Source: Lepturacanthus savala
Taxonomy: Eukaryota; Chordata; Actinopteri; Scombriformes; Trichiuridae
Length of the DNA: 64,000 nucleotides
NCBI GenBank assembly: GCA_030544235.1
Contig: CM060477.1
Span: forward strand, 27,726,038-27,790,037
Direction: 5' to 3'
Numbering within the stretch: the first letter of the stretch is position 1; each line of letters opens with the position of its first letter. Below, in pieces: positions 48,181 to 57,444 of the stretch. Position numbers and translations under genes: made by a program. Under the pieces are notes generated by a model that made no database searches, had not been told where the DNA came from, and saw only the letters and a list, made by a program, of their open reading frames with translations.

Positions 48181-49431
48181 TTAAACCACGGAGCGATGCT
48201 CCCCGCACACGTACACAGCGCTGGGCTGGATCCGCCTCTTGGTGTTGCCCGGCAGCTGAGGAAGAAACTTGAAGTACTTGGGCATCAGGTCGAGGCAGGC
48301 GTCACGGAATTTCTTGATCCGCCAGTAGTAGATGAGCGGGTTGAGCGCCGACTTGAGGTAGCACAACCACAGGACCCAGGTGCTCACCTGGAAGAAGCCG
48401 TCTTTGCGGTAGAAGCCGTCGCTGAAGGTCGTCACCAGGCTGTAGGCGGCGAACGGCGCCCAGCACACCGTGAACACGGAGAACAGGATGAGGATGGTGG
48501 TGAAGGCACGCGTCTTGAAGCTCATGTCTATGTTCATCTGGAAGGGCCTCTGGAGGCTCAGCAGGCCCAGCTTGCTGGCCTGGCTCAGGCAGATGCTGTC
48601 CGGGTGGCTGTGGATGCGGATGGCGTTGTGGCGGATGGTGTTCAGGATGCCCATGAACGTGTACACCATCACCACGAAAGGTACGAAGAAGAAGACCAGC
48701 ATTATGATCAGCACGTAGGCGTGGTAGCCGGGCTCCACGCTGTAGCCGAACACGCACTGCGGCGCCCTGGGCGGGATCTGTAGCGGCGGCGAACCCACCG
48801 CCAGAGGGAACGAGAAGACGAAGGAGAGTCCCCAGGTGACCACGATCAGCACCTTGGCTCGATGCGGGCTCAGCTTGTCCTGCTTCTGGACGATGATGAG
48901 GAAACGGTCGATGCTGATGATGAGCAGCACGGCCACGCCCTCCATCACGAAGAACCAGAAGAGCATGGCCGACACCCGGCAGAAGACGTCGCCGAAGATC
49001 CAGCGGGTGGTCACCACGGTGACCAGTGCGAAGGGCATGTTCAGGATGGCCAGCATCATGTCGGCGAACGCCAGGCTGGCCAGGAGGATGTTGATGGCCG
49101 AGCGCATGGCAGACCGCTGGTAGACCATCAGGCAGACCACCACGTTCCCCAGCAGGGCCACCAGCAGGATGGCGGCCATGACGAAGCAGAAGAAGACCTG
49201 CAGGGGCAGGCCGACGCCCCGCAGGTCATCGTCCGGGGACTCGGCCGTCAGCGAGGCCGGGTCCTGTGGCGACCGGAAGCCCAGGGAGGCGTTCAGCGCG
49301 GAGATGTTCAGCGCGGAGATGTTCTCCATCGGTGGCCGTGTGGAAAGATTCAGCGGCGCCGTGACGAGGCAGCAGAGAACGCTGTCGGCGTCCCCCGCCT
49401 CCGGGAGGGGAACAGTAGCGGAGTGGACCAT
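48181..49431 (-). CDS. gpr63: probable G-protein coupled receptor 63, single coding exon
   Basis: Class A seven-transmembrane receptor of 416 residues; human GPR63 (PSP24-beta) has 419. Human GPR63 has been reported to respond to sphingosine 1-phosphate and phosphatidic acid, but it is usually treated as an orphan (knowledge, not seen here). TM1 is at about residues 78-103 with GN, and TM2 carries LASLAFAD (117-124). Cys151 and Cys226 can form the conserved disulfide. TM3 ends SIDRF (173-177), so DRY is replaced by DRF. TM6 has CWAP (323-326), TM7 has NPLIYYW (364-370), and the tail ends CGEHRSVV, as in mammals (CGEHRTVV). The N-terminal 70 residues are divergent and carry four N-glycosylation sequons (Asn28, 37, 42, 47). 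The start matches the MVxSA beginning of the human protein, with A at -3 and G at +4. The exon is strongly GC-biased compared with its surroundings. Confidence 0.97.
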   Translation of the reverse strand: MVHSATVPLPEAGDADSVLCCLVTAPLNLSTRPPMENISALNISALNASLGFRSPQDPASLTAESPDDDLRGVGLPLQVFFCFVMAAILLVALLGNVVVCLMVYQRSAMRSAINILLASLAFADMMLAILNMPFALVTVVTTRWIFGDVFCRVSAMLFWFFVMEGVAVLLIISIDRFLIIVQKQDKLSPHRAKVLIVVTWGLSFVFSFPLAVGSPPLQIPPRAPQCVFGYSVEPGYHAYVLIIMLVFFFVPFVVMVYTFMGILNTIRHNAIRIHSHPDSICLSQASKLGLLSLQRPFQMNIDMSFKTRAFTTILILFSVFTVCWAPFAAYSLVTTFSDGFYRKDGFFQVSTWVLWLCYLKSALNPLIYYWRIKKFRDACLDLMPKYFKFLPQLPGNTKRRIQPSAVYVCGEHRSVV

Positions 49432-49546
49432 TCTTCCACAAGGAGACCGGGCATCGCCGCCGGCGAGATCCTGCTGATCATGACGCCGTGGAGGCGGGGC
49501 TTCTCAGATCAACGCCGCACGGCGCCTCCTTCATGGCTGCCAGACC
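49432..49546 (-). promoter_or_regulatory. gpr63: GPR63 5' UTR in the coding exon, with two upstream ORFs
   Basis: Reading the minus strand, a good acceptor (pyrimidine-rich, ending ATCGTAG) places the exon start at 49546. Between it and the main ATG are two upstream ORFs. uORF1 is at 49534-49478 (18 codons plus stop). uORF2 is at 49481-49350 (43 codons plus stop), starts in an ATGA overlap with the uORF1 stop, and runs past the main start codon in another frame. The arrangement holds only if this acceptor is used. Confidence 0.6.
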
Positions 49547-49559
49547 CTACGATGTAAGG

Positions 49560-50420
49560 AAATTATAAGAAAGATTAATGAAAAGGAGTGCCCTGATGAA
49601 AAACTCCTGTTGAATAACTACATAACACCTATTGGTCTAATAGTGCTAGTAATCTATACACTACTCATGACACAACAGTAGTTTTAGAGTGAAACACTAG
49701 TGTTCTAAGTAGTAATCATGCAGAGTAGTGAAAAAAAACTGTTAAAGCTCTCATCAGCTGAGGAGAAGACAGATTTTGAGACCATGATGAAAAACTCCTG
49801 CTGAAATACTACACAGAACCTATTGGTGTAATAATGGTTATGTAGTATGTGTGTAATCAATACACTTATGAAAAAACACTATTAAATCAATACTACTAAA
49901 TATTTACAGAAAAACTACCATTTCATTATTTGTTTGCTATTACAACATGTATTGATTTATGTAGTTATTTCAGTAATATGAGTAGAGAACTGGCCCATTT
50001 CACTACTGATAATTACTACATAATGACTGATACTTAATTACTTACAGCATCATTATTGGCTTTTTGGGAAAGTTCTATACAATCACTACTCATTACTTCA
50101 CAATTATTATGGGTTGTTATTATTATATACTGCTGGTTAAAGGGATAGTCCGTCTCCAAAATGACTTTTTTTATGTGTTACCATGGAGACTGGAATGCAT
50201 GGATATATTTTTGTTTTGTTTGTTTTTGTACATTCTGAAGACAATAATTTGATTATAGGCATCATTTAATACCCACTGTTTCCCACATCAGATGTTATCA
50301 AATGTCAATTTTTTTGTCATTTAAAACACACCACGCCAGCGTGGACGCTCGACTCCATTGGCCGTCAGCGTGGATAAGACATCTAACCTTTCTTATGTAT
50401 ATCGATGGTTTACGGATCAC
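49560..50420. other. GPR63 5' intron, left part
   Basis: 49560-49620 and 49790-49840 share GATGAAAAACTCCTG and ACCTATTGGTSTAATA-type words, a local direct duplication. GTTACCATGGAGAC at 50177-50190 is X-box-like. No coding signal. Confidence 0.4.
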
Positions 50421-50789
50421 TGGTAAATTGTTGCTCCTATTAATAGCCTGCATGTGAGGCGTTTAGGGGATGCCGGTAAACTGTAGAGTCTTCTGATATT
50501 CTACATTTGTGATGTTTAGGGAGTATCCGTAAACTGTAGTTCCTACCAATAGCCTGCAAGTGATGCATTTAGGGTTCACTGGTAAATTGCAACTCCTACC
50601 AAAAACCTACATGTGAGGTGTTTAGGGGGTGCCAGAAAACTGTAGAGTCTTCTGATATTCTGCATTTGAGATGTTTAGGGAGTATCCGTAAACTGTAGCT
50701 CCTATCGACAGCCTGCATGTGAGGCATTTAGGGTCCACTGGTAAAGTGTAGCTCCTACCAAAAGGCTGCATGTGAGGCGTTTAGGGACC
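50421..50789 (+). repeat. 53-bp tandem repeat with three-unit higher-order period
   Basis: Seven units of about 53 bases built on GTAAACTGTAG...CTGCATGTGAGG...TTTAGGG. Type B units share GTAGAGTCTTCTGATATTCT, and type C units follow GAGTATCC. The order reads A-B-C-A-B-C-A, a higher-order period of about 158 bases. Within the GPR63 5' intron. Confidence 0.9.
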
Positions 50790-50879
50790 AGACATGTTTC
50801 AAACTAAACTAAACGCTGCAGTGGTTTGTCTAAAGAGGGGAATATAAAGAATCTTCCAGTGTTTGCCAGTTCCCGTTAA

Positions 50880-52010
50880 AAGTGCTCTCCTCCAGCGTTG
50901 CCAGTAACCAGCAGCCAACTGGGGACAAGTTAAATACTGCAATAAAACCCCTTATCACTTGTATAAACATTGGGACACTGTTATTCCAGACTGCCTGCTA
51001 TCATTTACAGTGGCCGAGCAGCAAATGCCAAATAATAAGCGGCTGTAGCAAAGGGTGGCTTCAAGAGGCCATTTGTAAAAATCCTTAAAAATGACACGTT
51101 TACCCACAAAAGAAGCCGTTGTGTTCACTTCCAGCCTTGTGTGGAAAATCAGGGAAATGCAATTATACGCAATTCTGAGCATAAAAAGCACGTCAGCCTT
51201 TTTCTAACCTGTGCTGCTTCGATACCTGCATTATCATCACATGTCACCAAAGAAGAAAAGCTGCAGTAAAGGGATCAACAGCCTGGCTGAAGACTTTGCT
51301 TTATCATCCCACTTCCACCTGCATTCACTTCACATCCACACACTGTTCTTTTTTTTTTTTTTTTTTTTAGAGAAGATGTGCAGCAGTGGACGTCTACAGG
51401 AAAAGAAGGCGACGCCACAACTCGTCCCCCTTTTCTTCCTTTTCGGGCTGTGACCTAAAAACGTTAAAATAGCCACTTCAAGCCTGCGAGCAATCAAGCG
51501 AAATGGATGATCGGGCACTTGGCTGCTTCAGAAAGAGTGAGGATTGTGCAAATGTGTGGCAAAATGCAATTATGCAACAGAGGATTGCAGAGGGAAATAT
51601 GCTGAGAGCTTCTCAGCCACATCTTGTAAACTTGAAATAGACTCAGGAGACAAAAGATCCACTAGCAGCTTTCTCTGCTAAAATTACACCCTGGTCTATT
51701 TCAGGTGGTGTTGGTTTAATGCTGAAGATTACAGAAATAATGTGAATTTTATAGCTGAATAATTTATTTTCAACCTGACACTTTTTATTTCACAGTCATG
51801 CAAATGTGGAAAAAAACCCACACTGAGTGTAATGATGTGCTCTTATTTAAATTCACAGTATATAGGAGCAACAGGCTGCCAGTGAAGCAGCTATTGTTGT
51901 CTTAACTACGTCCCATCACTTCCTGTTTTCACCGTTTCCACGGAAACAGGACATGGCAGCTCCTGTGAATCTTTCTCACTCAATTGAACGTGCAACATTT
52001 TCCTAGAAGC
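50880..52010. other. complex noncoding stretch in GPR63 5' intron, possible enhancer
   Basis: About 50930-51240 and 51470-51720 are information-rich and non-repetitive, separated by a poly(T) run (51349-51369). GTTTCCACGGAAAC (51934-51947) is an exact-arm inverted repeat, either X-box- or STAT-like. No coding signal. Confidence 0.3.
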
Positions 52011-52019
52011 ATTTCAACG

Positions 52020-52520
52020 TTCTGCGGAGAAATCGCAGAAATTTTGAAATATTGCCCAACATATAATGCAGTTTGTTTATTGCTGCAATCACAAAGGATT
52101 CCCAGGACTCGTTACAGCTGGATTTTGCTCATTTTTTGTGACAAACCAAGAGTAAAGATTAAAATTCTTCTGCATTTCTAGATAAAAAGTGTTTAATTTG
52201 TCTGAATTAATGAAGATCTATAAAAAAAATACTTAAAAGTTACAGCACATAACATTTAGTGGCATTTTGAGAATATTATATTATAATTCAACCAAGACAA
52301 GAATTGTTGTATTTTATTCGTTTAATTTGAGCTGTTACCATGTTGCACAGCAACGTTTCTACAGTAGCCCAGAATGGACAAACCAAATGACGCCTTTTTG
52401 CAGCCACTGTAGTTTCTCCTGCTCGGTCGGTTACAATCTGCGACCTCGCCACAAGATGGCGCCAAAAAGCAATGCATTTACCTTTAAAAACATGTAAAAG
52501 GTTTTGAATTTGCCAGATTT
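52020..52520. repeat. dispersed fish repeat fragment
   Basis: Contains TACAGTAGCCCAGAATGGAC and GTAGTTTCTCCTGCTCGGTC, words I recognise from an abundant teleost interspersed repeat. In the GPR63 5' intron. Confidence 0.4.
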
Positions 52521-52974
52521 TGAGGAATCATCTGGAAATTCCAAAGATGAGAATTCAAATGTAAATACAAGTGAATAGATGATTCTAGAGTTAGAGAGTA
52601 AAACTATGATAATCTGTATTAAATGAGGCACAACATTCATTTTGGCAATTTAATTCTCATCTCTCCTCTCTAACACTCTACATCACCTTAATGCACATTA
52701 TATTTGAAACAATAAGTTGATTGGTTGTTTAATTAATGAAATGGTAATAATCCAATAACCATTTCCCCAAACTGAAGAAAAACATTTAATTATCAGAATT
52801 GTTGGAGATTAATTTAACTAATCAATTAATGGTTGCAGCTGTACTGAGAGTCTGGAGGAGATTTAGGTCCAAGAAACATCCACAATAAAAAAAAGAAAAA
52901 TCTAAACCAAATAGAATCACAGCAGCAGATCAACTAACTAAAACTATGAGATAAAACAGCAGTTTACCTCCTAT

Positions 52975-53230
52975 TACCCACTAGACTGATAATCAGATAT
53001 CAATTAGACTGATTAGTGGATGGATGGTTGGATTGATGATAGCCTGGTAATCAGACTGATATTGATGATCAATCTGATATTCTGATTAACAGCCTGATGT
53101 TTTGATTATCAGCCAATATATTGATGTTTAATTTGATGATGGCCATCATTCTGATATTCTGATAATCAGATTTATATTCTGATATTAAGACTTATATTGT
53201 GATAATCAGTTTTACATTCCTAATCAGTTT
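52975..53230. repeat. cryptic repeat of GATATTCTGAT-like words
   Basis: CTGATATTCTGATAATCAG and close variants recur irregularly across about 250 bases upstream of the CpG island, in the GPR63 5' intron. Confidence 0.6.
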
Positions 53231-53353
53231 TCTGACCCAAAATGTTTTTTGACGGCAAATAAATCCTCGTTGAGTTGCCATCAATTATTTATCAATAATC
53301 AATCAGAGTATTGATTTCTCTGCCTATAAATCCCTGCACCGACTGTTTCTTAC

Positions 53354-53830
53354 CGGTTTCACTCTCCCATGTTGCAGCATCAGCGGGGAAGTGTTGAAGC
53401 TCAGCCCACCAAATGGTGCATCTCTCCGGGGGAAACGCGCTTCTTCTCCCCGGTGAAGTGAAGACATAAACACGGTTCTTCCACCGAACGAGACGCTCTA
53501 TCTGCGGCGAGGCCCTGCGGGTTCTCTGCGTGATTTCAGCCGGTGGAGCCGCAGCCGCAGATCAAGTGAATCCCGCATGTGTTTGTTGCCGCTTTGTCTC
53601 CGGTAGGCGGCTGATAACGGAGCGGCAGCTTCCGGTTCGGTGTTGATGTTCCTCCCGGTGGCGGAGACGCGTCCTCCGGATTGAATTGTTCACGCAAAAC
53701 CTCCCGCACGAAGCCCACATCACCTCCACACCGAGACACGGACGCTGTCTGTGGAGCCTGCGGCGAGCGGCGTGAATAAACAAACCGCACTTCCTGCCCG
53801 GACCTTCAAAATAAAAGTCCCGACTCGCGC
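53354..53830 (-). promoter_or_regulatory. gpr63: CpG island, likely GPR63 promoter and noncoding first exon
   Basis: This stretch of about 480 bases is GC- and CpG-dense in otherwise AT-rich DNA. On the minus strand a near-consensus donor (CCG|GTAAGA) sits at 53354/53353. It would splice a noncoding exon to the acceptor at 49546, giving a 3.8-kb 5' intron. Short ORFs here on the minus strand show no protein resemblance. Assignment to GPR63 is inferred from position, strand and the matching donor-acceptor pair. Confidence 0.65.
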
Positions 53831-53839
53831 TTATGTCTT

Positions 53840-54125
53840 AACTGCTTTTGCACAATGAGAAAGTGGATGGAGAAAGAGCGATTGACAAATATATTTTGAA
53901 ATGGATTAATTAAGCCAGCCATCAATAAATGGTTCAAATACAAAAAGGGATTGACAAAACAACCATAAAACGGTCCTTCAAAAACACATTAATTAATCAA
54001 TTAATTGATTAAAAATGTAATTTTCAAATCTAAATAAATTAACAACTAACAAAATAAAAATATTAATAATTGAAAAAGACATTTTTTTTGTTAACTGGAA
54101 TAGGCTAAATATAAAATGGAGAATT
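53840..54125. other. intergenic AT-rich DNA
   Basis: No gene seen. Confidence 0.4.
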
Positions 54126-54126
54126 T

Positions 54127-54129
<3 letters not shown>

Positions 54130-54221
<92 letters not shown>
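54130..54221. repeat. (TA)n microsatellite
   Basis: About 92 bases of alternating T and A. Confidence 0.97.
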
Positions 54222-54224
<3 letters not shown>

Positions 54225-54879
54225 TTTTAAAGATTGTCTTTTAAAGATTTATTCTATTATGTGTCTTGTGCCAACTGTCTTTTGTGGATGGTTGTTCATT
54301 TAATATTTTTAAAATTGTTTAATTATTTGTCGAGTTTTTATTACATAGTTTTATTACATATACTACATAGTTAATTAATCACACTCCTGACAAATATCAC
54401 ATAATACAAAAATATTACACTAACACTAAAGCTAATAACAACTTAAACTAATGAAAAATACACTAAACTAAACTAACTGAAGCTAATGAAAGCAATAAGT
54501 CAAAGTTGAATAAAAAAAATAATAATAAAAACAAAATCCTAAACTATTATAATCTTGATCTGAATAGATTGTCTTTACTGCACATAACCACCACTATGTA
54601 TATAAAGTGGTGGTTATAAGGTTAGGATGGGGTCTATGATGTTAAATGTGTTGTGTGTCAATTGTGCAATTACCAATAGTATTGATAATGAATTAGTAAG
54701 AATTCAAATAGAATTTTATCTTATCTTAAATATTATACAATTATTATACTAAACATATAGTATTTATAATATAATCTATATTTGATATATAGTTAATAGT
54801 GTACCATTCTAGACACAATTCTGTGTCAAATACAGCAATTTTTTTCCCTCTATAAAATACGGGCATTTATTTTGAAAGC

Positions 54880-55400
54880 AGTAGTACAGCTTCCGGTAGC
54901 GTTGTCGTTTTCTGTCTGTTTAAACGCAGCTTTGTGTTCAGTGATGATTGACAGCAGCAGCAGCCAGTAACCGGGGCAACAAAGGAGTTCTCCTAGGCGA
55001 CGCCTCCTTCCGTCGCCGTCCAATAGCAACGAAAAAACAGACAAAGGGGTGTGGCTTTATGGGCGGAAGTGCTTTCTTTGGGCATGTGTGTGGAGGATGT
55101 TCGGTAACGACAAAGCCGGTAATTACAAAGTTAACCCCGGTGTTATCAAAGTGATTACTGTTTGCTTCACGTAGTGTTATGACACTATTTTAATGTGATG
55201 ACGTCACAGCACGGATACACTTCCGACCGAAGACTTCAGACAACTTAACGCAACCACGACTTAGACAAAAATCAGCTTTTATTTTGAAAAAAGATTGTGC
55301 GTTTATGCAGCAAATTCAAGTTCAAGATCCACAAAGTTCATTTTTTACTCCTGATGAGCTTTGATGTTCTGAAAAAAACAACCGGAAGTCAAGGACTGAG
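54880..55400. promoter_or_regulatory. orphan promoter-like module
   Basis: A CpG-richer patch holds a CCAAT box in CCAATAGCAACG (55020-55031), a GC box abutting an ETS site (GGGCGGAAGTG, about 55060), further ETS-type CTTCCGG/ACCGGAAGT sites and a full CRE palindrome TGACGTCA at 55199-55206. Such a set is typical of a housekeeping promoter, but no coding exon is recognised beside it. Confidence 0.4.
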
Positions 55401-56640
55401 AATTAAACTATAATAAAAATAAATAAACACGATATACATTAACATGCCTATATATATATATATATCGTTATAATTTCCATTTTTTCTTTCTCCCCATTTA
55501 TTCATATTTACTTAATGCATTTTCCCCTCAAGTTAATACCTTTGGGGGAAATATCTATTATCTACTATCTACTCACAATAAGTCAGGGATATTGTGAGAC
55601 TCAGATTTCATATATTCATTCATATATTAGTAATATTAAAAGAAACTTTTATTTCATTAAAATTCAGACCAAATAGGAAAAAGCACTCATGTAAATAATA
55701 ATACCCCTAACTTATTGAGAGTAGTGCATAAATGTGTGTAAAAATGGAATATTAAATAAATAATTTAGTTTAATTTTTCCAGCCCTCTGTAGTTTTCATA
55801 GTCTTAAACCCAGATTAAAACAATGCAGATGTGGATAAAGACCAGAAGAGTCAAACTTTACTTGGTTACTTCCGGTTGTTCTCCTGGTTTGTTCTTTTCA
55901 TCAGTTTCCCACTGGTTGCTTTATTAAAAAAAAAAAAAACATCAATAAAAACGGTTTGAACAGCACATTTGTAAAGCTCCACACGTCAATGACAAATTCA
56001 GTTAAATAACAGAACCACCTCCATCAAGTTGCTGGTTCAATGCTCCCAGAATGAAAAGAAGATGTTTTATTTTAAAGTGCACTGAGTGAGAGTGATTGTA
56101 AGCAATTGGCGTATTTAAATGTGAATTATGACCCAGTGCTACAATAAAATGACTTTTTTTAACCAGTTCTTTTAATTCAAGTCAACACTGATGTCAACTG
56201 TTAAAGCTGTGAGTCACAGCTGGAATACGGCCTTGAGTTGACTCAACTTTCAGAGATTTTTCTGATGAATCTGATGAGAGATTTTAATACAGAAGCTAAA
56301 CTGATGTGTAATTTTACATTATTTTCTTTCTCTTCCAAAACCTCCCATGCAGAACGTCTACTTCTATATTGTGTAAGTTGATGATGATGTGATCGTTTGC
56401 TGTAACGGACGGACGGGATCGATGGATTTCTACATTTTGAAGTTCTAAACGTGACAGATACACAAACAATGACACATATCACACAATGATCCTTCATTGA
56501 TGTATGGATATAAAATCATCTATAATCTTCTACCTCATTAAGGACAGTAGTTCAGGACATGGTTAACGTAGCTTAGCAAAGACTGGATGTGAAAAAACCC
56601 ATTAATTAACATGGTTAAATAAACCAGAAATGAGCTCCAA
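55400..56640. other. intergenic, no gene seen
   Basis: AT-rich, with a short (TA)n at about 55450-55465. No coding signal. Confidence 0.4.
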
Positions 56641-56645
56641 CTAAT

Positions 56646-56942
56646 GATTGAGTCAGTAACAAAAACATGTAAAAAATTAAAAACACCAGTTTTATATTCT
56701 AGGTGGAATCAATATTTTTAACCTATTCCTTTTTGGTTAAACCATTTGACATTTCGTGAAAAAAAAATCATGCGAAATTGTTATTTTTGCAAAAAACAAT
56801 AACAATTTCTTTTAAATAACAAGAAAACAAAAACTAAATGTGCATTTTGAGACTTGGTGATTTTTTTTTCTTAAAACTGTTTAAAATGAAATAGTTCTGG
56901 ACTTTCTCATCTTGCCAAATATTATTTGTCACTGACTCAAAT
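56646..56942 (-). mobile_element. family B MITE, inverted copy 4
   Basis: Left end TTGAGTCAGTAACAAAAACA and right end ATTTGTCACTGACTCAA are inverted. Internal TATTCTAGGTGGAATCAATA and AAATAACAAGAAAACAAAAA match family B in reverse. Lies between GPR63 and NDUFAF4. Confidence 0.55.
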
Positions 56943-57407
56943 ACTTCCTTAATAATTAATCTGATTATTAAATAATGCATTGATTAGCTGATTTGGTTCT
57001 TAAATCGCTGTAAAACATCTAAACCTGAAGATTCAACATAAAATGTCTTTTTTTGGCGACTAATGCATTAATCTCTGCAGCTCTAATGAGGAAACAATCT
57101 GATCCAGTTTGGGGATTTTCTCCTAATTTCCCACCTTCACCTTCTTTTGTTTCCTAATCCTAAAAAAAACACCAGGCTGATAAAACCACCAGTATTCACA
57201 AACTTCTTACCAGACAAAACCTCAGTTGAAAACCATCTGTGGTGTAGTATCAAATAGTTGGTGTTTTTGGGCCTTTCTTTAAATGTTTCCAGTCTTTATG
57301 CTAAGCTAGGCTAATCAACTGCTTCCTGAAACAAACTATTCCAACTGGCTTTCAAAGCTTGAGAAGCTTCCAATCAGTTTCCATCAGAGTCATTCTCCTA
57401 AAGCACT

Positions 57408-57413
57408 TTTATT
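57408..57413 (-). promoter_or_regulatory. ndufaf4: NDUFAF4 poly(A) signal AATAAA
   Basis: TTTATT on the plus strand reads AATAAA on the gene strand, 32 bases past the NDUFAF4 stop codon. It is canonical in sequence and position and implies a short 3' UTR. Confidence 0.7.
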
Positions 57414-57444
57414 GTCATAAATAAGTGAAGATGTCCTTCCATCC

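Noticed and set aside
48862..49557. 231-codon open frame on plus across GPR63
   Set aside because: Antisense shadow of the GC-rich GPR63 coding exon. Its Asp/Glu/His/Gln/Gly-rich product has no family resemblance, while the minus frame is an unmistakable receptor.
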